A stretch of DNA of 64,000 bases, taken from assembly GCA_002099365.1 (NCBI GenBank), contig MSED01000012.1, positions 248,001-312,000 on the forward strand. Reading direction: 5' to 3'. Below are positions 11,407 to 22,943 of the stretch, piece by piece. The notes below the pieces were generated by a model. That model did no database searches. It saw only the letters and a list, made by a program, of their open reading frames with translations, and was not told the origin of the DNA. Position numbers and translations under genes: made by a program. Source of the stretch: Phialophora verrucosa. Lineage: Eukaryota > Ascomycota > Eurotiomycetes > Chaetothyriales > Herpotrichiellaceae. The first letter of the stretch is position 1. Each line of letters starts with the position of its first letter.

Positions 11407-12792
11407 GCAGCACAAAAGTGAACGACGGGGCGCAATGTGGTACAGCCAGAATAAAATGAAGCCCGATAGGACCTTGACATGGCCACCATGGCATTGCATT
11501 CCGCGTCATTCTGCAAACAGACTGATGACGAACTACTGAAAGGAGTGGCTTCAGCACGAGGTACCGCTCGACCCTGGCGATGGAGATCGCACAAGGTGTA
11601 CGTATCCAGTTCCCTCGGACCCCGCTACAACCCATGCTAGGGAATTTGTTTACAACTCTCGACGGATTACTGAGCCATCTCCCCCGAGGCAGGTGTTCAT
11701 GTCGCACAGGATCCGTAGTCATCTCGAGCACAAATGTCCGCCGGGAGCGATATCCACTGGTGATGTGCATATTTAGAAATTAGAGATGGCAGATGATCTC
11801 GCGTACCTAGACTTAGATGAAGACAATTTCGAAGGAGAAATCCGGATCCCGGAAGATTGGGACAGGCTGCGGTTAGGCACCGAGGCGGTCGCCGCTTTCG
11901 GTTTAGCTTTGTTTTGCTTGGCGCTCGTGCCCGACGCGTCCGAGTCGAAATCTTTGCGCCCAACTTTCAGCGACGTGTCAGCGAGGCTTTCTGGCCTGTG
12001 AATCTTTTGTACGAAGGAAGAAATTGAAACTCGGACAGAGAAAAGCTCGAACTTGAGCCAGTCACCAGGCGCTTCAGTTTCTTGTGCAGACGACCTTGGA
12101 CTTGCCCTGACAACAACAAAATCACTGTTGCGACGGGCACCTTTGCTTTCGCCACAAACAAATACCCGTCACTGCCACCAGTAGCGCTTTCCGCGCACGC
12201 GATCATCCGGACCCTTACGACGACCAACATACCAACAGCATCAGCAGTTGCGACCTACCTGAGCCGGCCAGTTCCACGACCCGATGATCAGGGCCCTCAT
12301 TTCTGCCTGCCTCAACCATCATCAGACTAGTCTTGCCGATTTCCTCCAACTGCCCTCACTCTACATCTCGACCTCTCGACCTCCCATTGCCCTCCCTCCA
12401 TATTGCGGTGACAGCCAGCCACAGTCGCTCAAGCTAGCCCTCTGACACCTTGATATCGTGTCAATCAGTCACCACCACTGCTGTTTTCGCGCCAAAAGAC
12501 CACATATCGTCATTCCGACATTATCACCAGTTCTCGTGACTGCGGCCGCGAACCATCTTTACCTCCTATCCAGGCGCCTCATTGTCTGCCATCACGCCAT
12601 CTTAGGCGCGTCAAGGATGCGAGAAGCCTAGTAGACTGCTCTAGAGCGTCGCCCTTCACGGCATCCCCCTGGCAACGAAGAGTTGGAGTCACAAAAGGTC
12701 TTGCTCCAGTTTGGTGCTGGAGTTCATGGCAGAGGTTGGGACAGGATTTGCCTAAAGTGCTGAGTTGAAAGAGAAAGGGAGCCGGGCCAGTC
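11407..12792. other. pyrG 3' region and long 5' leader/promoter of wee1
   Basis: This 1,386 bp lies between the pyrG stop and the first Wee1 ATG, both on the plus strand. It contains several upstream ATGs. The longest upstream frame is 11786-12001 (71 codons, beginning MADDLAYLDLDEDNFEGEI), a possible uORF or chance frame. No other gene is recognised. A long leader would be consistent with translational control of a cell-cycle kinase, but the transcript start cannot be seen. Confidence 0.5.
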
Positions 12793-15700
12793 ATGATGAC
12801 AACATATTCTCCTCATCACGAGGAGCATTCGCCAAAGAGCATTATCTCCCACTTCGACCCCCAGTCTGCCATCCGCGAGATCCGTCGTTCGTTGTCACGC
12901 TCTCCCTCGAAGAACTCAGAGCTCCGCCATCAACATTCGCTAAGGTCCCCAGGACCCGGCAATGCAGCCTTCTCCCCATCGCCACTGTCACCCTCAAGGA
13001 ACGCAGTTTCAGAAAGCAACCTACTCTTTGCAAGCATGGGAACTCCTCATCCAAATCGACCTGCTTCAACCTCCCGATTTCAACGCCCCGCGCTTCGAAG
13101 AACAAACCAATCCCATGGAGTGACTCGACTGCGAACATCACCAAGAAGCCCAACCAAGCGAGCTCTCGCGGATTCGAGCGATAGCGGTAACGCGTCTCCG
13201 ATGCCACTACGCAAAAGAAGCTCAGCTGAGGCCGAGCGTGAACTTGCTCTGAAATGCTTGACCGAAGGAGAAGAGAAAGAAAATGACAAGTCTTCAGACG
13301 AGCCATTGAGCTGGAAGGCTGCCCATACCCGGCAGGAAAAGAGACGGAGTGGCGGTACACTCATTACTGCCGTCGCTCCTTTGAGCCCCATGAAGCGGTC
13401 AGAAGGCTCGAGATCGGACGAGACACCAGCTTTCGAGAGTCCTTCGGCCAAGCGACGAAGCCTTCATGGCCCAGGCCTTGATTTTAGCATCTTCGAGTCC
13501 GACAGTGGAGATGGAGGGTTGTTTGGTGATCGGCGAGCACAAGACGATAACGACTGGTTTGGCGGCAGCTCGTTGCTATCCTCGACTCGTTTTTCAACGA
13601 TTCCCAAGCGCTCTTCGTCCCTCCGGAAATCGACCATCCAGCAGCGACAACTTGACCGGTCAATCAACTTGAAGTTCAATCAGTTCATGGATATCGACAA
13701 GTCTTTGTTTGATACAACGCCAGTTAGCCACTCCAAGAAGGAAACGCGTATGTCTCTCGACAACCATGTCGAACCCTTGCCGCGAGACAGCCCTTTCTCG
13801 AGTCAAGGCCAACTTCTGAGCGCATCAGTCCATCCTGTGACTACACAACCCCGTCACCCTCTTGCACGGACTGTGACTCAGTCAGCACAACAAAATGATG
13901 ATCAAGATGATTCGCCAACCCATGAACCAATCCATCGACCCAACAGACCTCGTTCACATGACTTCTCAAAGTCTCTGCCAGTCGGTTCTTCGAGGCCAAT
14001 GCCATCCTCCAACAACCATGATCACTCCTCTCAGGGATCTTTTGCCACTCCCAGCAATTACAAAGCCGCCAGACCATTACCCGCTGCGTTCATGTCCACC
14101 GGTCTGATCTCCAAGAAAAACCGCAATGCGGAAGACCCGAATGCTGGTTTACCCAAAGCTCACATGCCAGATACACCGTGCAAGAGACAACCTCCACTCT
14201 TTCAGAAGGAGGAGCAGTTCGCACCTGCCAAGAGCGCTGTCAACAGACTCACTCGACAGTCGTTTGGTGTCCCTGCAAGTCCCCTCGAGATGAACCATGG
14301 TCCTTCAAAGGTCTCGGCGTTCCCCTTCTCAAGGAGTCTTGGAATCTTCGGTGCTCGTTCATCCAAGCACAATCTGCTCAAAGAGGGAAGTTTTGCTTCT
14401 ATCGAAGCTGACGAGAAGTCAGCTGGTCGTTCACCTCTCAGCCGTGCCAATAGTCAGTCGACAGACTCAGACTACCCTCCGACACCCACCAAGCACATCA
14501 ACGAAAGCGAAAATCGGAATTCGGTGTCTCCGTCACCGCATCATCCCGCCATGGGCACCCGTCGGCCTGTCCCTTCTTCAAGTCATGGACATCGTCTGTC
14601 AAGCAGTAAGTTGTCTCCCATCATGGCATCGCCAGGAAGTGTAGACCGGGACAGTGATAGCGTGATGGAGGACTCTCCATCTGCCAACCTGAGACCAACG
14701 TCATCGCTGAATGTCGCTTCTATTTCATCTTCATTCATCCAAGGTCGTGCTTCGAGAAGTGTTGGGCTCCCAACTCCTTCGGCGAGAAAGACACTTTCGA
14801 TTCCAATTCTTGATTCGCCCGCTTTGAAACGTGCTAAGATGAAATCTGTGCCACCAGTCAGCCCGAGGATGGACAAGGTTGATCGTGGTTCGCCCCATAC
14901 ACCTCTCGACGGTTTCTTCCCCCCCGACCCGAGTGGCCTTACGATTTCTGGCCGTGCCGAACGCCCACCTACCAGGCAGAACAACTTACCACCCATGATT
15001 CCAGCAACACCTACTGGTCCGAGAGAATACTTTTCGAACTTCTCCAACCGCCCCAGCCTGAATCTGGCTTCAGCAGACGCCACGAGTATCGACGGCAGCT
15101 TGACCTCGAGGTTTGAAAAGGTCGATCTGATCGGCTCTGGAGAGTTCTCCCAGGTTTATCGAGTGTCTCAACCACCAGAAACATCTCCTTACCACAAGAT
15201 CTACTCTGTGTCGGCAAATCGGCCGTCATCTAGGAGCTCCGTGCCTGAAAAGGTTTGGGCTGTCAAACGATCTCGATATCCTTACACTGGCGTTAGAGAC
15301 CGTCAGAGAAAGATACACGAGGTTGACGTGCTCAAAGCTCTTGGACATTCGGACCATATTGTGACGTTCGTTGATAGTTGGGAGGAGAATGGACATCTCT
15401 ACATTCAAACCGAGTTCTGTGAAGAAGGGACGCTTGACGTCTTTCTCGCACAGGTCGGCTTGAAAGCGAGACTGGATGACTTCCGCATCTGGAAGATCCT
15501 CCTAGAACTGTCACAAGTGAGTTTTTGGTGCAACCTTTTTGTAGGGACCAAGACTGACAATCTTAGGGCTTGAAGCACATTCACGACACGGGCTTTATTC
15601 ATCTCGACCTCAAACCAGCGAATGTTCTCATTACATTCGAGGGCGTTCTCAAGATCGCCGATTTTGGAATGGCGACTCGTTGGCCGGCCAAAGCAGGAAT

Positions 15701-16307
15701 CGAAGGCGAAGGCGACCGTGAATACATTGGGCCCGAAATATTGATGGGCAGATACGACAAACCTGCGGACATTTTCGCCCTCGGTCTGATCATGTTGGAA
15801 ACTGCTGGAAACGTCGAGCTACCTGACAATGGTGTTTCTTGGCAGAAGCTACGGAATGGTGACATGAGCGATGTCCCGAGCTTGACCTGGAGTTCGGCAA
15901 CCAGTGGCATTCTGAGAGATGCTTCAGGCAATCCTGTCTCCCGGGAACCTTCACTCGATATCACTTATGATGCATACGAGGGAGACGTGGAAGTCCTTGA
16001 TCCTGACGACCACGATGGCTTCGCGGCGCGCACTGAAGTAAAACCCACACGCTTCATACGAAGTGGCGAGCTCGTCGATCCACCTCAATTCATGGTTGAC
16101 CCTTCACATGAACAAGCACTGGAGCGAGTTGTGCGATGGATGATCTCTCCAGACCCGACCGACCGTCCTGTTGCCCAAGACGTACTCGACACCGAGGGAG
16201 TCAGATGGGCTGAAGCCAGACGCCGGGCGGGAGCGACTGTGTTCGAAGGCAATTGGGGGCCTGCGGATGACATTCTGGCAGAGGATGCAGAGATGATCGA
16301 TGTTTAA
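12793..16307 (+). CDS. wee1: Wee1-family mitotic inhibitor kinase
   Basis: Nuclear kinase that phosphorylates the inhibitory tyrosine of Cdk1 and delays mitosis. Exons 12793-15516 and 15567-16307, with a 50-nt intron; 1,154 aa. Residues 1-770 are Ser/Pro/Arg-rich, with many SP/TP sites expected for Cdk feedback. The kinase domain starts near residue 772 (FEKVDLIGSGEFSQVYRV), with VWAVKRSRYPYTG holding the ATP-site Lys. The intron falls just before GLKHIHDTGFIHLDLKPANV, the HLDLKPAN catalytic loop typical of Wee1 rather than HRD. DFGMATRW and REYIGPEIL follow. A linker insert of about 80 residues (about 980-1060) separates DIFALGLIMLETAGN from the final lobe. The ATG pair MM at 12793 is the first in frame. 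Confidence 0.95.
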
Positions 16308-17746
16308 GCTATCTAGGCCGGTGATGATTGTTGCCCCTGGATAGCGAGACAAACATCGTTTCTTGGACACGACGGGGAGATTATCGGAAACACTCGACCG
16401 CATGGTTTCTGGCAAAACGTTGTGTCTACGATCAGAGCGATATTCCAACAGTCAGCTCAGAGCATGTTATCTGGTTCTGACTGCTTTTCGGTCGTCCCGC
16501 CCACGAATCAGGGATATTTTTGGATGGCATCACGTCGCTTTGTGGTTGTCTGATATGCAGCTGGAGTTACGACATTACCATCATGTCGACCACGTTCGTT
16601 TTTGCATGGTGAAAGAACTTCCAAGATGGAGAGACAGAACTTTTTGGTTAATCGGCAACACAAGCTATCTCTCTCAGGTAGAGCCGCATTAGGAGGAACA
16701 GCACAAGCTTTGGTGGCATGAACGGCACGGTCTCTACGCACGGTGACAATCAGGCATCATGCGCAGCGGATTTCTATGTAACTGGGTCAGAAAAGAGAGA
16801 AAGCGACATGCAAAAGCAAGGCAGGGTAAGAGCCAGAGAGAGAATCAGCCAGCCTATGTAAGAATTTTGAGCTGCAGTTTGTTGAAAAGTATATACTACT
16901 GCATGCATTTGCAGGGATGGAATGAAATGAAATGACATGATGACACCACTCTTGAACCGGCTGAACCAGCGATGAATGATCGATATCGTCCCTTTCATGT
17001 CGTCCTCCACTTCCTGTGTAGATATGTCGGTACGAGTGCGTATCTCGAAGATATGGTGGAGAGGTATCGAAACCCTCGTTCAATCCGTGGGAGAAAGGGA
17101 AGGGAGGGTCGAGAGGAAAAGGGCAAAGAAAAGAAGAGAGGGCCTAACTCGTCTTGTGGGCTGGGACAGCACACAAGGTTATGTGTCTCTGTCTCTCACG
17201 GGCGGCGTGTTCGATGATTCCGTGTGCGTGCGTGGGCCGTCTGGGTTCGGGGCTGAGTTACAGTGTGTAGAAAATAGAGGGAATCCATGCGTGTGAGGTC
17301 CTCAAGGTGTCGGACTGGGAGCGGGAAGATTGATGAGCACACATTCTGTATCTGGCTTTCGCGAGACAAAGGCCATGACATCCATATTCTTGATAAAAGG
17401 CCGACCGAGCCTTCCAAGAAGGGACAACGGTCCAGCTGATTCATTACTCTATGCGTAGCGGCAAGCGGCAGTGGTATCTCAAGTACAAATGAAACCTCTC
17501 CAAGCGAAGGACCAACTCTAGTGGCAGATGTACAGTCTCCTCCTCCAGTTCCTTAAACTCCGTCAATCCACAACTCAAGTCAAGAATTACATCCGCTGCG
17601 CACCTCTGTTTCCCCCCATTGTTGGCGCGCTCTCCCCGTCAGTAACACACATCTTTGTCCTCGCTGTTCTGGGTGTCCTCGGCAGCGGCAATTGTAGAAT
17701 CGGTCTTTGCTTCCTGGCGGGCGTCGGCGGCATGAACCGTGCGATC
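16308..17746. other. Convergent 3' intergenic region between wee1 and flotillin
   Basis: 1.4 kb between two stop codons. It should contain both 3' UTRs. An open frame at 16363-16692 lies directly after the wee1 stop but shows no family resemblance. A purine-rich GGGAAGGGAGGG tract is near 17090-17150. No gene is called. Confidence 0.6.
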
Positions 17747-19327
17747 CTATTGCTTGACCATCCTCTTCTTGTCCGCGCCTTCCAGGTGGCCGTTCGTGTG
17801 GGGTGGTGCGTCCTTGGGAGGCATCTGGATCATCCAGTTTGGCAGAGCGATACCGGTCTGCTCCTGGACTGTTGACAGCAAGGGGGGCAATGACTGCATG
17901 ATGTTCTTAATCGGGGCGATCCCTTGGCCCATGCCGCCGGCGCCCTCTCCGTCGGCACCGGTGTTCCATACAGTGACCTTGGGTTGCAGACCCTGGATGG
18001 CCTTTGCGTTGGCCAGCGCGAGTTTCTCGTAGGTGCTCTCCTTCAGCATCATATACTGAAGCAAGCCTTGCGGTCCGCCAAATGCTTCGGCGAGAGCTTT
18101 GAATGCCTGAGCCTGTGCCTGGGTGGCTTCAGCCTCGCGCATCTTAGCATGGTACATTGCGTCGGCTTCCTTCATTTGACGCTCGACGCTGGCTTGGATC
18201 TGCTTTTGCTGTTTGAAGAGCTGGGCTTCGGCGTCTTGCTTCTCGGCATACGCCTTGGCGTCAGCGACCTTCAACTGCCGGTATTGTTCAGCGTCGGCTT
18301 CTTGTTGGGCCGTCTCTCTGGCAATTTGCGCTCGAACAAGGTCTTTGGCACGGAGACGCTCCAGCTCGGTGGCTGCTTTCTTGGTCTCAACATCTTTCTG
18401 GAGTTCGGCGTCACGGGCTTCGGCAGTTCGGCGAGCTTGAATCTGGGCCATCTGAATGCCCATGTCCAGTTCGGTCTGCCGGTTTGTGAGTTCGGCGTCG
18501 GCCTGTGCCTTCTCGGCTGTGGATATTTGTCAATGTCTATCGCTGTTAAGGAGGGCTTGGGGACTCACCTCTCCGCTTGGTCTCGAGAACGGCCGTCTCT
18601 GCCTCGATTTTGGAGATTTCCTGTTTCGTTTGACCCTTTCTTCCGGCTTCACCAACTTCACCACGCATGCGAGCTTCTGCAACATCGATACGAGCTTGGT
18701 TGGATGCGCCTTCGTGAGCCTTCCGCGACAGGAAGGCAAAATACTCGGAGCCGGGCGTATCCTGGAGCTCCTTGACATTGGCGTTGTAGATGCGTAGACC
18801 AAACTGATCGAGCTCGTTTTGCACGTTTTCAATGACCTGTGGAGTGGCTTAGCAGACGAACTGTGGGCTCCACAGCTATACAGTACCTTTTGTTTGAAGA
18901 CTTGTCGCTCCTTGAAAATTTCTTCCATGGTCATACTTGAGACGATAACACGAGTCTCACCTTCGATGATGCCCTTGACGATGTCCTGAACATGATGTCG
19001 CTGAGTCGGTACGATAGCTGTGCCAGGACGGTGGGCGTTGACGGCTGTCCCATCGGGATTACCGCTGAGGAGTAGAGCATACTTCTTGAGTGCTTCGGGT
19101 TTGTTGTCGGGACCGATGGTGAATACGGCGGGCAAGGCAAACTGAAGCTTCTCGATCGTCATGGCCTGCAGGTTGAGGGAGAAGTCGAAAGGCGACACCG
19201 AGATGCGAGCAACTCGTTGCCATGGGTAGACGAAGGCCTTTTTGACGATACGAACATCGTCGACGCCAGCACCCGTGACAACGAGGTACTCGTTGGCATC
19301 AGAGATGTGGTACCACATGCCAGGCAT
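17747..19327 (-). CDS. floA: Flotillin/reggie-like membrane-domain scaffold
   Basis: Membrane-associated scaffold of sterol-rich domains; in Aspergillus such a protein affects hyphal growth and wall integrity. Three exons: 19327-18887, 18836-18569 and 18516-17747; introns of 50 and 52 nt; 492 aa. The N-terminal SPFH/PHB domain (residues about 1-170) includes NEYLVVTGAGVDDVRIVKKA and FALPAVFTIGPDNKPEALKKY. The middle is a long charged coiled coil with Ala/Glu repeats (AEARMRGEVGEAGRKGQ to EADAEQYRQLKVADAKAYAE). The C-terminus has the flotillin-like LAEAFGGPQGLLQYMMLKE. All three exons join in frame, and the split codon restores RRAEKAQADAE. The start could also be the Met three codons in (19318). 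Confidence 0.94.
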
Positions 19328-21065
19328 AAGGGTCTGAAGTATTTGGAAATGAGCGTTTGATGATAGAACAAGGAATCAAGATGTGGAAGCAGAAAGACTG
19401 CTGTTATATCAAGAATGTGAGTTGCTAGGAAGCAGACAAAGCAGTGACACAACCAGTCACTTTGAAGCTCGTGGGTGAGGTGAAGCAGGAGCAAACAACT
19501 CTAGGAAAGTGTCCAAACTTGATATATACCACGGCCACCCAGCAAGCACGGCCCCGACATAGTATTTGCCAATAAGGCGATCTGTTGCAACCGGTGGATG
19601 TTGATTCTTCGTAACGTCCACCAGCTTTGCAAAGCCTCTCCTCACAAGCTATAGAGAAGCCGAGTTTCCGGTACGCATGAATGCTCGTGCTTCGCATAGG
19701 CGTACCAACTGGAGGATTTCAATGAGTCTGACTCGCCGTTTCCACTCTGTGACTGTCCGGTCGAGAGGCCAAGCAGCAAGTCCCGCGCAGATATGGAGCC
19801 AAACCCAAAGGAGGCCTGATGCGCAGAAGCAGAACGCCTTGCAGGCTTCTGGAAACAAGACATGGAAGTATCAAGCCGGGGCCAAGTGTATCACATGGAC
19901 AACCGCCGAGGATCCTAATTCCACCTGGATCGCTTTCGCAGAAGAAAGAATGGGACAGCCTCCCATGTGTAGCGCAGGAGCTGCGGCTGTCTCGGGCGCG
20001 GCATTTAATTGGCTCTATGGCTGTGCAGGGCAAACAATGGGCCAAGGCAGAAAACTCGCCTTGGTATCGTGTGACGGACCAAATCGCGTCAGACCAGCTG
20101 CTTAGCTCTGTCCGATACTTCGTACGGGGAGCAAGATCGGCCGGACATTGGATATGTCGGAAGACTGAAGCCGAAATGAAAGTTGAAGTAACGTTCGACT
20201 CGCTGCGGGACTGGCTCTAAGGGCGGACGGAGTTCGGCGGCACGAAGCCGACGTATAGAGATACGAGAAACACATTGAGATGCGGTGCGCCCAGCTACTG
20301 GGACAGATAAACATGACTTTACTGTTGCATTATCGTGGTGGTGATGTGTAAGTGAACGAAAGATCAGTGGACAGTGACTTGCTCTGGGATGTGTCTCTTG
20401 TGCTCGGCTGACGCTGTTGTGGTTAGCTTGGGAGGCGTGGGGGTTAAAGCAGCGGTGCCGCATCAACCGAGAGCCCCATTTCTGCCTCTGCACGCTCTGC
20501 TTGTGATGCCAGCTATTACCTGTCTACTACTCGTACTTGTAGTAACCAGTGAAAGAACTGGATCTCGCATGCTTCCTGGTGCAGAATAAACTTCTGGAAG
20601 GCCTCTAGAAGGTTTCGCCCAGTTTCAGCTCCGCACCCGTACGAGTATCCGCTTTGTTCGCCCGGGCACCTGAGGGACTTGCTTGCGCCTTGAGCCGCAA
20701 ATGTGCTCCTTTCCACACTCGCTCTTATCTTTCAGGACCCCGTACCTGGGCAAAGTATTTGGTGCACGCCCTAGCAATCACCGGTTTCAAGCACGGCACC
20801 GGTAAGTGTCGGCCGAGGACAACCCGCTTGTCATTTTCAGCCCGGAGAGGACTATTGCCAGCTCCGTTAACACTAGTCAGTATCGACCAAGGCAGTGACC
20901 TATGGACCATGCATGACGTCCTTACTGTGTTCTCGTGACTCTCTCCGAATCCAAGAGTCCTTTGAAGGTGGGAATGACCCATAGCAGAACGACTTCCGCA
21001 AGCTATTCTTGCACACCTTTGAAGATTACCAGCTCTAGCAGCCCAAGTGGCACGGTACCAGAAAG
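19328..21065. promoter_or_regulatory. Divergent upstream region of flotillin and the 21066 gene
   Basis: 1.74 kb between divergent start codons. Open frames at 19677-20220 and 20725-21099 exist on both strands but overlap each other and lack protein character. No gene or specific motif is supported. Confidence 0.5.
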
Positions 21066-21890
21066 ATGTCCAAACCAGACCTGGGTCCCTCCTCTTCAAC
21101 CGACCGCATCCCTACATACGAAGAAGCGCTGGCCTCGTCCAGCAGTGCCGACCCGAACTGGCGGAGGAGGACGACATCAAACGCGAGTAGCATCCGTGAC
21201 GAACGCACTCGGCGAGTCTTCGAGGTTGTGACCAAAGCCATCATCCCCAGCTTTGCAAGCCACGTCTCAAATCTATGCAACCACATCACCATTATCCTCA
21301 TCCCCGCAGATGCCTTTCCAGCCTCCAGAACTGTTACGGAGCAGAATGTCGTCTCCCCGTCACTACACAGCTACAGAACCACCGGTACTGTGGTGGCTCT
21401 CACTGGAACCGAGAACCGCGCTTCATTCTGGACGCAGCAGTCTGTAGTGCAAGAACTCGACCAAATAATGAGGAAGGAACTCTCGGACCCCTCGCCAGCC
21501 GCACCAGCCAAGGTTGTGGATGAGAAGTCTCAATCCATACCGTTACCGCCCCTCCAAGTCCAGCCAGGACCAGGAACTCAGCTCCCTACTCGACCAAGCA
21601 AGCAGTCGTGGCTCAAACGCACCTTCGCTTTACCTGGCGAGGATCACGATCCGACAGGCGAGACAGGCAAATGGAATCTCGGCTGGCGGAGCCCTGAACC
21701 ATCTGAGACGACTACAGACCACTATAACTGGACATCAGCACAAAAAGACCGCACAAAGCCACTACCAACCGATGAAGTGGCAGTTCAGACCAAGCTCCAA
21801 GACGTTAGCTTCCGGACAGAGAGTGACATGGGGCTTCTCGAGACCACGACCGTCAAGTGCATATGGATCGAAATCGAGGTCGGCGTTTAG
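21066..21890 (+). CDS. Conserved-looking fungal protein of unknown function
   Basis: Intronless frame of 274 aa that I do not recognise as a characterised family. The N-terminus has a PTYEEAL motif, a PY-like element of the type bound by WW domains. A central segment (about residues 45-135) appears ordered, with RTRRVFEVVTKAIIPSFA, ITIILIPADAF, TTGTVVALTGTENRASFW and VVQELDQIM. A Pro-rich linker follows (SIPLPPLQVQPGPGTQLP). The C-terminal part is Trp-rich and acidic, ending in TTTVKCIWIEIEVGV. No signal peptide or membrane helix is seen. Clean coding character and a lone in-frame ATG support a real gene. It ends 129 bp from the stop of the convergent MDR gene. Confidence 0.78.
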   Translation: MSKPDLGPSSSTDRIPTYEEALASSSSADPNWRRRTTSNASSIRDERTRRVFEVVTKAIIPSFASHVSNLCNHITIILIPADAFPASRTVTEQNVVSPSLHSYRTTGTVVALTGTENRASFWTQQSVVQELDQIMRKELSDPSPAAPAKVVDEKSQSIPLPPLQVQPGPGTQLPTRPSKQSWLKRTFALPGEDHDPTGETGKWNLGWRSPEPSETTTDHYNWTSAQKDRTKPLPTDEVAVQTKLQDVSFRTESDMGLLETTTVKCIWIEIEVGV

Positions 21891-22019
21891 CCCACTGTGA
21901 GAGATGAACCCAAGTCACCCATTCTAAGTCATGAGGATAAGGGGCCTGTACGGCCAAGTCTACATTCTAGCCTTGAGACTTAGGTTTGCGTGATCATCGC
22001 CATCGAGGCTAGCAAGTAG

Positions 22020-22943
22020 TCATGGCACAAAAACCGTCCTCTCCTTCTTGTTCCCCCACGCGGCGGTCACCTCCTCCAGCTTTCTTGTGGTCAGCTGCAT
22101 ATCCGGCAACTTTGTGACCGCTTCAAGCAAGCCCGGCAACTCCTTGGCGTACTGGCTCATCGCCCACGCACCCGGCCCGGCGCCCCTAATCGTGATATTC
22201 TTACTGCGCAATACAGCCCCCGGAAGCGCGATATCATTGCCCGCCACCGTGCCGATCTGCACGAACTGCGTCGGGACAGAGGACTTCAACTGGTTCAACA
22301 GCGCCACAACGGCCGACCCGTACAGATAATCCAAGATCAAATCGACATCACCCAGGGACGAGAAGTCGGTCTCCCCAGGGTCAGTTGCAAGGGTGATGCG
22401 CTCGTCCAGGTCGGCAATCGCAGCCAATTCCTTCGCATTCCTCGCGACGCCGACGATCTTGCCTGCGCCCTTGGCCCGCGCGAAGTGGATCGCAACTTTG
22501 GCCGAAATGGCCGTCACGCCGGTGATGACGACGGTGAAGCCCTTTGGCAGCTCCGGGTCCACCCGTCCGGCGAACGCCATCCAGCTGCTCATGCCCGGGT
22601 TCGTGAGGCCGGCGATGACCACAGGATCCGCGCCCTCGGGGATGGGCGTGACGCTCTGCTTGGGCACGGCAATGGTCTCGGCAAACCCGCCGCCGGTGGC
22701 GATGCTGTTGAAATAGACGCGCTTGCCGTCGGGCGTTTCGCCGACCCCGTCTGCGCCGGGAATGTACGGCATGGTGGTGGTTTTTGTGCTGTAGTGCGTT
22801 CCTGCTGCTTGGGCACGGACGAGCTGGTGCAGCCCCGAGGCCAACACTTTCAGTGTGACGCTATCACCTGACAATGATGGCTCGGGTTGAGATGATGTGA
22901 ATGCGGGGGCAGCGCCCCAAGAGGAGACTGTGATGGCACGCAT
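22020..22943 (-). CDS. Zinc-independent MDR-family (quinone oxidoreductase-like) dehydrogenase
   Basis: Single exon, 307 aa. A medium-chain dehydrogenase/reductase without the zinc-ligand cysteines of classical alcohol dehydrogenases, so it is best compared with NADPH:quinone or enoyl reductases. The N-terminal GroES-like part includes VTLKVLASGLHQLVRAQAAG and YIPGADGVGETPDG. The Rossmann part begins KGFTVVITGVTAISAKVAIHFARA, where the usual Gly-rich turn is partly replaced by Thr-Ala and Ser-Ala. KIVGVARN supplies the nucleotide-pocket basic residue. The end (LEEVTAAWGNKKERTVFVP) is normal for the family. Physiological substrate unknown; no pathway neighbours are visible. Confidence 0.9.
   Translation of the reverse strand: MRAITVSSWGAAPAFTSSQPEPSLSGDSVTLKVLASGLHQLVRAQAAGTHYSTKTTTMPYIPGADGVGETPDGKRVYFNSIATGGGFAETIAVPKQSVTPIPEGADPVVIAGLTNPGMSSWMAFAGRVDPELPKGFTVVITGVTAISAKVAIHFARAKGAGKIVGVARNAKELAAIADLDERITLATDPGETDFSSLGDVDLILDYLYGSAVVALLNQLKSSVPTQFVQIGTVAGNDIALPGAVLRSKNITIRGAGPGAWAMSQYAKELPGLLEAVTKLPDMQLTTRKLEEVTAAWGNKKERTVFVP

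Noticed and set aside
17924..18775. 283-codon plus-strand frame
   Set aside because: Antisense shadow of the flotillin coiled coil, whose low-stop codon usage opens the reverse strand; it also crosses a verified flotillin intron.
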